Source: JAZKHT01 sp040385245
GTDB lineage: Bacteria; Pseudomonadota; Alphaproteobacteria; Rhodobacterales; Rhodobacteraceae
Assembly: GCA_040385245.1 (NCBI GenBank)
Contig: JAZKHT010000011.1
Coordinates: 1-64,000 of the forward strand
DNA: 64,000 bases
Direction: 5' to 3'
Part shown: positions 17,777 through 25,683 of the stretch, piece after piece
How the letters are laid out: every line of letters begins with the position of its first letter
Position numbering within the stretch: the stretch's first letter is position 1
Made by a program: the position numbers and the translations under genes
Notes under the pieces: generated by a model
What the model was told of the DNA's origin: nothing
Databases searched by the model: none
What the model saw: only the letters and a program-made list of their open reading frames with translations

Positions 17777-18498
17777 TGAACGTGTCTGACAAGGCGCTGG
17801 GGGACACAAAGAACCTGTCAGAGCGCGCGCACGAACGTATTCGCCGCGACATTCTGAATGGTGAACTGTTCCCCGGCGAAAAGCTACAGATCGAGGCGAT
17901 CTCAGACCGCTACGGCATCGGCATCGCCCCTGTGCGCGAGGCGCTGAACCGGCTTTCATCCGAAGGTCTGGTCGAACGCAAAAGTCAGCGCGGGTTTTTC
18001 GTGTCCGCCATCTCGATCGCCGATCTTGAGGAATTGGTGAAAACCCGCATCTGGCTTGAAACCAAGGCACTGGCCGAGTCGATCCGTAATGCTGATGACG
18101 CGTGGGAAGAAGCCCTGATCGTCAGCTATCATCGCCTTGCCAGGACGTTGCGGCGCCTGCCGACCCAGCCAGAACCCGAAAGCGCCGAAGCCTGGGAAAC
18201 CCGTCACAAGGAATTCCACATGTTGCTGCTGGATCGCTGCGGATCAAGCTGGCTGCTTGGGTTCTGCTCGACCATGATGGATCAGGCCGTGCGGTATCGA
18301 AACCTTTCGATGAACGCCCATCCCAACCAGTTGCGCCGTGAAGGCGCTGCTGCGGAACACGAAGCGATCCTGAACGCAGCCTTGGAGCATAACGCAGACC
18401 GGGCGTGCCAACTGCTTGCGGACCACTATCTTGCCACGCTGGAAGGTCTGCGCCGGATCGTGGACGAAAGAGCGATGGGAGCAAGAAATCAGGATTAG
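17776..18498 (+). CDS. GntR family transcriptional regulator with FCD domain
   Basis: A 240-residue regulator. The N-terminal winged helix (residues about 10-75: HERIRRDILNGELFPGEKL, then YGIGIAPVREALNRLSSEGLV) is of the FadR subgroup, and the C-terminal helical FCD domain has a metal/ligand pattern (RHKEFHMLL, then AAEHEAILNAAL). FCD regulators respond to organic acids and usually repress neighbouring catabolic genes, so it probably controls the divergent operons around 14.8-15.1 kb. The ATG at 17776 overlaps the permease stop; TTG 17773 is an alternative. Confidence 0.87.
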   Translation: MNVSDKALGDTKNLSERAHERIRRDILNGELFPGEKLQIEAISDRYGIGIAPVREALNRLSSEGLVERKSQRGFFVSAISIADLEELVKTRIWLETKALAESIRNADDAWEEALIVSYHRLARTLRRLPTQPEPESAEAWETRHKEFHMLLLDRCGSSWLLGFCSTMMDQAVRYRNLSMNAHPNQLRREGAAAEHEAILNAALEHNADRACQLLADHYLATLEGLRRIVDERAMGARNQD

Positions 18499-18824
18499 CG
18501 GAAGTGAGTCCGTTGCCCTACTGTTGGTCCGCTTCATCACCTGAAGGCCCCAGCTTGACCCGAAATCTCCGCCTTGCGCGCCTTCTGAACGGCCCCTCGG
18601 GAGAGACCGGAATGGGCGGAATATTCGCGCTCGAACATTCCTTCAATCGGCTCACCTTGTGCGACTGACGCAATGATACTGCTTCGGATTGAGTTGATTG
18701 CCTGGGGCCGCAGAGCGACTTTGCCGCGAGACGGCGATGCACCCAGAGCGATAGGAACCCTGATGACCACCCTAGAGCTCACTCAGTCGTTCACCCGCTC
18801 ATGCTGGCTCATCCCGCCTTCGGC
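18499..18824. other. Intergenic region without a recognised feature
   Basis: A 326-base convergent gap. One minus-strand frame (about 18537-18782, 81 codons) has moderately protein-like composition, with a segment LSRGAVQKARKAE that could be part of a DNA-binding helix, but no ribosome site and no family match. I do not call it a gene. No intrinsic terminator with a T-run is visible. Confidence 0.35.
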
Positions 18825-19559
18825 CTACTGAAAGATCAAGGCGATCTCATCTTCACTTAGCAGCTTCCACTGACCGGGAGCCATGCCATCAGGCAGTGAC
18901 AGACCGCCCAGACGTTCGCGGTGCAGTTCGTTGACGTGGTTGCCGGTGGCAGCAAACATGCGTCGCACCTGATGGTATCGGCCCTCGGTAACATGCAGCA
19001 GCACTTCAGTTTTCGAGATCACTTCCAGTTCGGCAGGAAAAAGTGGTTTGTCTTCCCCCGCCAGCAGCATGTGGCCCGAGGCAAACAGGTCGGCTTCGGT
19101 GCCATCGAGCGGGCGGGCCAGCTTGGCGCGATAGGTCTTCTTGACGTGGCGCTTGGGACTGATCACACGGTGCAGCAGGTCACCATCATCCGTCAGCAAC
19201 AACAGACCGGACGTCTGCTTGTCCAAACGGCCGATGGTCGAGATTGGTGGATCGCGCCGCTTCCAGCGCTCGGGCAGGATGTCATAGACGAGATTACCAG
19301 CGTCTTTGTGCGAACAGGTCATTCCCAAAGGCTTGTTCAAAAGGATGACCATGCCCGCGAGGGAATCGAGCGCCTCGCCGTCGATCTGCATGCGGGTCGG
19401 CAAATCTGCTGTCACACGGATGCGTCTGGTGACGTCCAGAACCTCGGCAGCGTCCAGTATGATACCGCCAGCCCTGGCCATTCGCGCCATTTCGTTGCGC
19501 GAGCCATAACCCATGGAGGACAGTAGCTTGTCGACGCGTGAGGTTGGAATCTTCGCCAT
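18825..19559 (-). CDS. rsuA: 16S rRNA pseudouridine synthase (RsuA family)
   Basis: A 244-residue enzyme that would isomerise a uridine of 16S rRNA (U516 in E. coli). An S4-type RNA-binding domain (RVDKLLSSMGYGSRNEMARMA) is at residues about 7-60. The catalytic motif GRLDKQTSGLLLLTDDG holds the essential Asp. The end, EGRYHQVRRMFAATGNHVNELHRERLGG, is the standard RsuA/RluE block. Ordinary housekeeping gene; only the exact uridine target is uncertain. Confidence 0.9.
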   Translation of the reverse strand: MAKIPTSRVDKLLSSMGYGSRNEMARMARAGGIILDAAEVLDVTRRIRVTADLPTRMQIDGEALDSLAGMVILLNKPLGMTCSHKDAGNLVYDILPERWKRRDPPISTIGRLDKQTSGLLLLTDDGDLLHRVISPKRHVKKTYRAKLARPLDGTEADLFASGHMLLAGEDKPLFPAELEVISKTEVLLHVTEGRYHQVRRMFAATGNHVNELHRERLGGLSLPDGMAPGQWKLLSEDEIALIFQ

Positions 19560-19677
19560 TATCTATTTTGGTTCCTCAAGTAGCCCGATGATGCGCCTTC
19601 GGTGACAGCACCCGTTCACCATACCGAATTCTTCAGGTATGACTCAACTATGATGACACGCACGATGGTTCGCAGAC

Positions 19678-20046
19678 ATGAAAAACCCCAGAGACAATGA
19701 CTTCGCCGGTCGGCGCAATGAAGCGGCCGCTGCTAAGGCTGCCCTTCTCAAAGCACACCGCGTCACCAAGGACGCAGCAGACCTGACGCGCAAGGAGCGT
19801 GAGGCTGTATCGGCGGCAAGGACAGAACGGCATGCCGAGCGCGCACGGGAAAAGCTTGAAGAACAGAATGAAGCTCAAGCAGCGGCTGATGCAGAGAAGG
19901 TAGCAGCCGATGCTGCAGCCAAGGCGGAAGGGGAAGCCCAAGAAGGTTTGGAATTGGATCGTGTCGCTCGGGCTACGCAGGACGACGCCAATAAAAAGGC
20001 CGAGCGTGATCAGCGCTACGCCAATCGAAAGGCGAGGCAGCGCTGA
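19678..20046 (+). CDS. DUF6481 family protein
   Basis: A 122-residue, highly charged, Ala/Glu/Lys-rich protein expected to be almost wholly helical, probably coiled coil between residues 20 and 110. The opening NDFAGRRNEAAAAKAALLKA resembles DUF6481, a small alphaproteobacterial family of unknown function. No signal peptide or membrane segment. An IS6 remnant begins 13 bases after its stop. Confidence 0.7.
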   Translation: MKNPRDNDFAGRRNEAAAAKAALLKAHRVTKDAADLTRKEREAVSAARTERHAERAREKLEEQNEAQAAADAEKVAADAAAKAEGEAQEGLELDRVARATQDDANKKAERDQRYANRKARQR

Positions 20047-20059
20047 CAACTTGACCGCA

Positions 20060-20371
20060 GGGCACTGTCAAAGGAAACGGTTTTGAACGGGGCAGGGCCG
20101 GCATTAGCCTCGCCACATGCCCAGACCCAGCCCCTTCCGTTATTTCAAGACCAGCCCCGAGATCATTCGCCTGGCAGTGATGCTGTATATTCACTTCCCG
20201 CTGTCGCTGCGGAACGTCGGGGACCTGCTGCACGAACGCGGGATCGAGATCAGCCATGAGACCGTGCGCCACTGGTGGAACAGGGTGGGCCCGATGTTTG
20301 CTGCCAACATCGCGGCAGGCGCGTGGATGCGATGCGTGCCCACCGGCCACTGGCGCTGGCACCTCGAAGAA
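20060..20371 (+). mobile_element. IS6-family insertion sequence, 5' fragment (remnant 2)
   Basis: GGGCACTGTCAAAGG at 20060-20074 resembles an IS6-type terminal inverted repeat, and the transposase begins at ATG 20117. It reads PFRYFKTSPEIIRLAVMLY, then SLRNVGDLLHERGIEISHE and WNRVGPMFAANI. From there a missing base and then an extra base shift the frame and restore it at HWRWHLEE. Similarity stops near 20371, before the catalytic core, so the element is dead. The right end is absent and a broken LysR gene follows directly. Confidence 0.78.
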
Positions 20372-20395
20372 GGAATGGCAAGCAAGGGCCGATTG

Positions 20396-20975
20396 ATGAG
20401 ACCGGTTCGCCGCAGGCAGCTGCCTCGCTCGGGCGTTGACCACCTTCGAGGTCGCCGCCAAACGCCTGAGCTTCACGCTTGCGGCGAAAGAGCTGAACAT
20501 CACCCAAGGTGCGGTCAGCCAGCAAATCCGCATCCTTGAAAAGGCATAGCAACTGCCGCTTTTCATCCGCAAGCACAACGCGCTGGAACTGACAGCGGCG
20601 GGCAGCGACCTGTTCGCCGCCGTCGCCGCAGGGCTTGATACGATCAGCCCGGGCGTGGGCCTTCTGCAACCAGACGGGCAACCCGAAACCGTGACCGTAT
20701 CGGCCACCGACGGCATGTCGGTCTACTGGCTGAAGCCCCTGATGGAAACCTTCCGTGCCGACCATCCGTCAGTCGGCTTCGTCATCCTCGGCTCTGACGA
20801 GGATGATACGCTGCGCAACTATTCGGGCGTCGACATCGCCCGTCTGTGTGGCAACGAACCCATCGAGGTGGGTGAAGAGCTGCACTTCCTCTTTCCCGAA
20901 GTCGCACACCCTGTCTGTTCGCCGGACTATCTGGATACGGGTATCCACCCGTCGCGCCCTTGGTTGAAGGCAGGG
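20396..20975 (+). pseudogene. LysR family transcriptional regulator, degenerate
   Basis: After a plausible ATG at 20396 (MRPVRRRQLP) the frame shifts near 20425 and continues as ALTTFEVAAKRLSF and LNITQGAVSQQIRILE, the LysR winged helix. An in-frame TAG at 20547-20549 interrupts it. The effector domain goes on in the same frame (LPLFIRKHNALELTAAG, then VTVSATDGMSVYWLKPLM and PVCSPDYLDTG), resembling GcvA-type regulators. The last third, including the usual C-terminal HLD-W block, is missing. Frameshift, nonsense codon and truncation all indicate a dead gene next to an IS remnant. Confidence 0.82.
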
Positions 20976-21059
20976 GCAGCACATCGCGGCACGCAACGAT
21001 CTGTCGGAGACCGAAGGGCCGGTTTGGGGCCACCGACAACTTGTCCTCAGCACGGCTGA

Positions 21060-22838
21060 TCAGACGGGCCAGACCGTCAGGATCAGCGGAACGCCGACAA
21101 CCACGACCAGAACCGAAAGCGGCGCGCCAAGCCGCGCGTAATCGCCAAACCGATAGCCACCAGGCCCCATGACCAGTGTGTTGCACTGGTGGCCGATGGG
21201 CGTCAGGAAATCGCACCCAGCACCGACCGCCACAGCCATGAGAAAGGCGTCAGGCCCCAGGCCAAGCCGGTCGGCAAAGATGACAGCGATGGGCGCCATG
21301 ACCAGCACGGTTGCCGCATTGTTCAAAAACGGTGTGACCGCCATCGCCACCACCATGATCAGGGCAACCGCACCCCAGATCGGCAGTCCGGCCGCCACAG
21401 TCGAGAGCATATCGCCGATCAGTTCCGCGCCGCCGGTGGTCTGCAACGCCTCACTGACCGGGATCAGCGCGCCCAGCATGACAAGGATCGGCCATTCGAC
21501 GGCCTCGTATGCGGCCTCGGCGCTGATCGCGCCGGTGACGATCATCGCCAGTGCCGCCCCAAAGAATGCGATGGCCACAGGAACAAGCCCAAGGGCCGTC
21601 AATCCCATCGCCGCGACAAGGATCGCCACCGGCAGGATATCCCGCCGAACCGACCCCAGTCGCAACTCGCGCTCTGCCAGCGGCAACAGCCCCAGCGCAA
21701 CGATCCGGTCGGAAAGAATTGCAAGCGAGCCTTGCAGCAACAGCACGTCCCCTGGTTCCAGCGGGGTCTCGCCAAGCCGTTCGGTCATCCGTTTTCCCGA
21801 ACGGGACAGCGCAACCAGATTGATCCCCTGTTCGTCGAACAGCTGCAAGCGCGCGGCACTTTTGCCGATGATCGGCGACGTGGCCTTGACCACGGCTTCG
21901 ATCACGCCGATCCGTTCGGCTTTGTTTTCAGACGCCTTCGGTTTGTCTTGCCGCGCCAGCGTCAGACCCGTTTTGGTGACCGCGCGTTCAAGCCCGTCTG
22001 GCTGGCCCCTCAGTTGAAGGATGTCACCCGCGCGGATGACATGTTCGGGCAGGGTCACGGGGCGCCGGGCGCCGTCACGGATAACGCCGGTCACTGTGAC
22101 CTCGCCATCGACCATGCCAAGAAATTCGCCAATCGTCTTGCCGATGATCTGCGCATCCAGTGGAACGCCAGCTTCGGAGTTGTAGTCGCTGATGTTGACC
22201 GCCTCGCCAAGCGAGGCCGTGGCACGCCGGTCGTGTGGCAGCAGGAATCGCGACGCGAACATCAGGAACACCATTCCGACCGCCGACAGGCCCAGGCCGA
22301 CCGGGGCGTAGTCAAACATGCGGAACGGCTCGCCTGTCATCTCTTCGCGCACGCGCGAGACGATGATGTTGGGCGAGGTGCCGACCATCGTGATCAACCC
22401 GCCCAGCAGTGACCCGAAGGCCATCGGCATGAGGTAGAGCGACGGTGACGTGCCAGATTTCTTTGCGATCTTCAGCGCGGCAGGCATCATCATTGCCAAC
22501 GCGCCGATGTTCTTGATCAGCGCCGACAGAAAAGTGACTGCGCCGACCAACACCAGAAGCTGCACACGAAACCCGTTCAGGCGACGTGCCAGCCAGCGCA
22601 GCACCATCTCGATCAGGTGCGACCGCCCGACAGCCGCGCTGACCACCAGCGCCGAGGCGACGATGATGACGATATCGTCACTGAAGCCCGAAAAGGCATC
22701 CGCAGGGGCCACCGTCCCTGCGGCGAGCGACGCCGCCAATGCCAGCATCGCCACCACATCGTAGCGCAGCCGTCCCCAGATGAAGAGCACCATCATGCCG
22801 ATGATGATGGCGAAAGCATAGGACTGCAGCAGGGTCAT
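21060..22838 (-). CDS. SLC13/DASS-type anion permease with two TrkA-C domains
   Basis: A 592-residue membrane protein. Helical blocks at both ends (FLSALIKNIGALAMMMPAAL, then GTSPNIIVSR; and VTPFLNNAATVLVMAPIA, then TPIGHQCNTLVMGPGGY) show the duplicated SLC13/ArsB-like architecture. Between them, at about residues 205-380, are two cytoplasmic TrkA-C (RCK-C) domains (HVIRAGDILQLRG and PLEPGDVLLLQG), as in the bacterial SLC13 permeases sometimes annotated as sulfate or dicarboxylate transporters. The NxA and SPN motifs fit Na+-coupled anion uptake. The ligand is not determined. The start at 22838 follows GGAGAAA. Confidence 0.82.
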   Translation of the reverse strand: MTLLQSYAFAIIIGMMVLFIWGRLRYDVVAMLALAASLAAGTVAPADAFSGFSDDIVIIVASALVVSAAVGRSHLIEMVLRWLARRLNGFRVQLLVLVGAVTFLSALIKNIGALAMMMPAALKIAKKSGTSPSLYLMPMAFGSLLGGLITMVGTSPNIIVSRVREEMTGEPFRMFDYAPVGLGLSAVGMVFLMFASRFLLPHDRRATASLGEAVNISDYNSEAGVPLDAQIIGKTIGEFLGMVDGEVTVTGVIRDGARRPVTLPEHVIRAGDILQLRGQPDGLERAVTKTGLTLARQDKPKASENKAERIGVIEAVVKATSPIIGKSAARLQLFDEQGINLVALSRSGKRMTERLGETPLEPGDVLLLQGSLAILSDRIVALGLLPLAERELRLGSVRRDILPVAILVAAMGLTALGLVPVAIAFFGAALAMIVTGAISAEAAYEAVEWPILVMLGALIPVSEALQTTGGAELIGDMLSTVAAGLPIWGAVALIMVVAMAVTPFLNNAATVLVMAPIAVIFADRLGLGPDAFLMAVAVGAGCDFLTPIGHQCNTLVMGPGGYRFGDYARLGAPLSVLVVVVGVPLILTVWPV

Positions 22839-23051
22839 GGTTTCTCCGCACTCAGTTGCTGACGTGCGATGCAATCAGTCCGTCAAAACAACGCTAACAG
22901 CAGGTTCATGGTTCCCCAGGTCAGCAGCAAGGATATTGTCGCCCACCACGCATTGCCGACGTCCCGCCACGAAATGCGGACCTGAAGCGGTAAATGGACA
23001 CCGTGTTCAGGCATCCGATCCATTGGTATTGCTGTTGCACAAAGCCCGAAT

Positions 23052-23073
23052 ATAGGGTAGCCCCCTACCCTAT
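23052..23073. promoter_or_regulatory. Candidate DmeR operator, perfect palindrome over the dmeR start codon
   Basis: ATAGGGTAG (23052-23060) and CTACCCTAT (23065-23073) are perfect 9-base inverted arms around CCCC. G/C-tract palindromes flanked by AT are typical targets of the CsoR/RcnR/FrmR family, which includes the gene that starts here. The right arm covers the first two bases of the ATG at 23072, and no ribosome site lies upstream, so binding here should block transcription directly. Confidence 0.6.
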
Positions 23074-23344
23074 GAGCCATACATCCCATCATAAATCGAC
23101 GCTCCTTGCCCGTGTCCGACGCCTGAAAGGCCAGATGGAAGCGATCGAGCGCGCGCTGGAGGCGGATGCCCCCTGTGCCGATATCCTGAACCTTGCCGCT
23201 TCGGTCCGCGGGGCGACGAACGGCCTTGTCGTCGAACTTTTGGAAGATCACCTGCACAGCCATGTGGTCAAAGCCGAAGACGCTGCCGCGCGCGCAGTGG
23301 CTGCGACGGAACTGGTCGACGTCATGCGGAGGCATTTGAAATGA
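23072..23344 (+). CDS. dmeR: CsoR/RcnR-family metal-sensing repressor, DmeR-like
   Basis: A 90-residue all-helical DUF156 repressor. It opens with His residues (MSHTSHHKST), then LLARVRRLKGQMEAIERALE, the single conserved Cys in DAPCADIL, and HLHSHVV with two His. The His/Cys ligand set suits Co(II)/Ni(II) sensing rather than Cu(I). It overlaps the efflux gene by ATGA, the dmeRF arrangement of rhizobia and rhodobacters. Metal binding should release the repressor from the palindrome at its own start. An upstream open frame to 22994 would place the operator inside the gene and is not used. Confidence 0.85.
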   Translation: MSHTSHHKSTLLARVRRLKGQMEAIERALEADAPCADILNLAASVRGATNGLVVELLEDHLHSHVVKAEDAAARAVAATELVDVMRRHLK

Positions 23345-24300
23345 CCACGAACCCATCTGCTCTGCATGATCATGTCTTCCTCGGGCAGGACCACGACCGC
23401 AACGAACGCAAAACCTGGCTGGTCATCGCCCTGACCGCGACGATGATGGTCGCCGAAATCGCCGCGGGGACGATCTACGGCTCCATGGCGCTGCTGGCGG
23501 ATGGCTGGCACATGTCGACCCATGCCTCGGCCCTGTTGATCACGGCGCTTGCCTATCGCTTTGCACGCAGGAACGCCCGCAACCCGCGTTTCACTTTCGG
23601 CACCGGCAAGATCGGCGACCTTGCCGCCTTTGGCAGCGCGACCGTGCTGGCCATCGTGGCGCTGCTGATCGGGTGGGAAAGCCTGATCCGGCTTTATAGC
23701 CCGGTGTCGATCCGGTTTGACGAGGCTATCCTCGTGGCAGTGATCGGTCTTGTCGTGAACCTGTTGAGCGCATGGCTGCTGAAGGACGACCATCACCTCC
23801 ATCACGGGCATCACCACCATCATGCCCATGATCATGATCACGAGGGCGACCACGACCACGCCCCCGCCGGGCATCGCGACAACAACCTGCGCGCGGCCTA
23901 TCTGCATGTGCTGGCCGACGCCCTTACCTCGGTCATGGCGATTGCGGCGCTTTTGGCTGGGCGCAGCTATGGCTGGACATGGCTTGATCCGGTGATCGGC
24001 ATCGTCGGCGCGCTGGTCATTCTGCGCTGGTCCTGGGGCCTGTTGCGCGACAGCGGTGCGGTTCTGGTCGATTATATCCCGATGGACGAGGATCTGCCTG
24101 ACGAGATCCGCTCGGCCGTTGCCACACCGACAGATGAAGTCGTCGACCTGCACGTCTGGCAACTTGGCCCCGGCCATCATGGGGCGATCCTGTCCATCCT
24201 GAGCACCGATCCGAAGCCGGTCGCGGAATATCGCAAGCGTCTGTCTGGTCTGCACGAGCTGTCCCATGTCACCATCGAGGTGCAGGGCAAGGCTGTGTAA
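23341..24300 (+). CDS. dmeF: CDF-family Co(II)/Ni(II) efflux transporter DmeF
   Basis: A 319-residue cation diffusion facilitator with six helices. The motif ADGWHMSTHASALLI in helix II and HVLADALTSVMAI in helix V supply the metal-site Asp and His residues. Between helices IV and V lies a long His-rich loop with many HH and HD repeats (about residues 142-172), expected to bind metal. The C-terminal cytoplasmic domain contains VVDLHVWQLGPGHHGAI, which is typical of DmeF. It exports divalent metal from the cytoplasm by proton exchange. Overlaps dmeR by four bases. Confidence 0.9.
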   Translation: MTTNPSALHDHVFLGQDHDRNERKTWLVIALTATMMVAEIAAGTIYGSMALLADGWHMSTHASALLITALAYRFARRNARNPRFTFGTGKIGDLAAFGSATVLAIVALLIGWESLIRLYSPVSIRFDEAILVAVIGLVVNLLSAWLLKDDHHLHHGHHHHHAHDHDHEGDHDHAPAGHRDNNLRAAYLHVLADALTSVMAIAALLAGRSYGWTWLDPVIGIVGALVILRWSWGLLRDSGAVLVDYIPMDEDLPDEIRSAVATPTDEVVDLHVWQLGPGHHGAILSILSTDPKPVAEYRKRLSGLHELSHVTIEVQGKAV

Positions 24301-24314
24301 GGCTGTTGCGGGAC

Positions 24315-24413
24315 TTATTTGGAAACCTGGGAAGCCCAGACAAACGGATCGGCGATGGCGGCACCCAGACCTTGGGTGCCGCCGGTCACCAGCGTTCAGT
24401 CGATCCGGTTCAT
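24315..24413 (-). pseudogene. Short-chain dehydrogenase/reductase, N-terminal remnant
   Basis: Read on minus from an ATG at 24413: MNRID, a TGA stop, then in the same frame TLVTGGTQGLGAAIAD, which is the TGxxxGxG cofactor motif of an SDR. After that the similarity ends and a stop follows at 24315. It lies 7 bases after the PhyH gene on the same strand, so an SDR gene probably once formed its operon partner. A C-terminal SDR piece lies at 32605-32742, but whether the two come from one gene cannot be told here. Confidence 0.55.
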
Positions 24414-24420
24414 CGCGCGA

Positions 24421-25593
24421 CTATGACTGGTTCTTGGCATCTAGCGCGTCGAGCAGGGCAAAGAACGTGTCCTCGTCCTGATCTTGCGCCAGCGCCTCGC
24501 GCAGGAAATCGGCCTGGGTTTTTGGGGCCAGCCCCCCGATGGGCGGGTTGCTGTCCAGATTGGTCGGGAAGGGATACCCCTCGGCCGAGGCCGCGATGAC
24601 GTTGCCCAGATTCAGCCCGGTCGCGCCTTTCAGCGCTGGATACAGCGCGCGCAGCATGCGCCTGCGGTTCACAGTCTCCATCGCGCGGCCAAAGGCGGAC
24701 GACACCTGCAGCAGGTTCACCATTCGGAACCTGTCGGGGGTGTGATTGGTGCCCGCGCCGTGCATGACGGCAGGGTTGAAGAACAGAAGATCGCCCTTTT
24801 CCAGCGGCAGTTGCACATGGTTTGCGGCGAAATGTGCCTGAAACTCGGGCCGGGAAAAGGCCAAATATCCCTCAAAAAACTGCTGCGAGAAGGGCAGCAG
24901 CATCGTCGGGCCGGTCTCGACCGGCATATCGCAATGTGCGACGGCACCCTGCAGCGTCAATGTCGGCGATACCGCATGGATGTGGGCCGGAAACTGCGCC
25001 ATCCGCGCGGCCGACATGAAGCCAAGGTGATAGTCGCGGTGCGGGGTCTGTGCCGCACCGCCCGGATTGACGCGGTTGACCTGCGCCGTCATCTGCGAGG
25101 CCGGGCCCAGCCACGCCTCTGCAGCCATGGCGATGCTGTGCGAACTGTAATAGGCGGCAAAGTTTGCAGGGTCGGCAAGGCAATGCTTTTCAAGTGAATT
25201 CCAGATCCGGTCATTCGCCCCCGGTTTGGCGAAATGGTCGCCGCCGCCCTTGGCCGCCTCTTTCTCGTCCGCGATGATCTGGTCGAACAGCACGCTGGCG
25301 CGGTCGATCACGGCATGATCGGAAAGCCCCTGACGGATCACGATGATCCCCGCACCATGGGCGAACACATTCGCCCATTCCTCCATCAGGGCCTGACGGG
25401 TTGCCGGATTGTCCGCGGCGGCATCGACCGTTGCGCCATCGTAGATCGGGATGTTGCGCGTCACCTGCGTGGCATGCGGCGTGTCAGCGGGGTTGGCCGT
25501 CTGGCCGACAATCTGGCGAAAGGTTTCGAAGTCGCCGCTGTCGGCGGTCAGCCAGACTGGGGTGCGTTGGGGTTTGGGCGTCTGGATGTTCAT
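24421..25593 (-). CDS. Phytanoyl-CoA dioxygenase (PhyH) family Fe(II)/2-oxoglutarate oxygenase
   Basis: A 390-residue cytoplasmic enzyme. PHRDYH holds the metal-binding HxD pair (His 185, Asp 187), FNPAVMHGAG the distal His (278), and TPDRFRMVN a downstream Arg (288) suited to 2-oxoglutarate. These enzymes hydroxylate small molecules with O2 and 2-oxoglutarate; the substrate is not identifiable. ATG 25593 follows GAGGAAG. It is divergent from a LacI-type regulator whose ligand may be the same compound, and is followed by an SDR fragment. Longer than most PhyH proteins (about 290), with an extra N-terminal 70 residues. Confidence 0.8.
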   Translation of the reverse strand: MNIQTPKPQRTPVWLTADSGDFETFRQIVGQTANPADTPHATQVTRNIPIYDGATVDAAADNPATRQALMEEWANVFAHGAGIIVIRQGLSDHAVIDRASVLFDQIIADEKEAAKGGGDHFAKPGANDRIWNSLEKHCLADPANFAAYYSSHSIAMAAEAWLGPASQMTAQVNRVNPGGAAQTPHRDYHLGFMSAARMAQFPAHIHAVSPTLTLQGAVAHCDMPVETGPTMLLPFSQQFFEGYLAFSRPEFQAHFAANHVQLPLEKGDLLFFNPAVMHGAGTNHTPDRFRMVNLLQVSSAFGRAMETVNRRRMLRALYPALKGATGLNLGNVIAASAEGYPFPTNLDSNPPIGGLAPKTQADFLREALAQDQDEDTFFALLDALDAKNQS

Positions 25594-25644
25594 CTGGGCT
25601 TCCTCCGGGGTAGGTCCAAGGGTGGCGCAAATCGATGACGTGCG

Positions 25645-25679
25645 ACAGTTGCCTTTCACCTCAAAAACACCTCAACTGT
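25645..25679. promoter_or_regulatory. Candidate operator between PhyH and LacI genes
   Basis: ACAGTTG (25645-25651) and CAACTGT (25673-25679) form a perfect 7-base inverted repeat. Inside it CACCTCAA occurs twice (25657 and 25668), 11 bases apart, one helical turn. Position between divergent genes and next to a LacI-type regulator suggests an operator. The right arm ends just before the ATG at 25684. Confidence 0.4.
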
Positions 25680-25683
25680 GGTG

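Noticed and set aside
16889..18070. A 393-codon minus-strand frame opposite permease and GntR genes
   Set aside because: It is the shadow of two well-supported genes and shows low-complexity Arg/Gln-rich sequence.
18537..18782. Possible 81-codon minus-strand gene
   Set aside because: There is no ribosome site and no recognisable family; the HTH-like stretch is too weak to support a call.
21189..22412. A 407-codon plus-strand frame opposite the SLC13 permease gene
   Set aside because: Composition is Arg/Gln/His-rich without domains, as expected for the antisense of a GC-rich membrane protein gene.
22883..23356. A 157-codon minus-strand frame opposite dmeR
   Set aside because: It covers the dmeR coding strand and operator and has no domain evidence.
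23790..23860. Repetitive CAT/CAC-rich DNA
   Set aside because: It codes for the His-rich metal-binding loop of the CDF transporter and is in frame.
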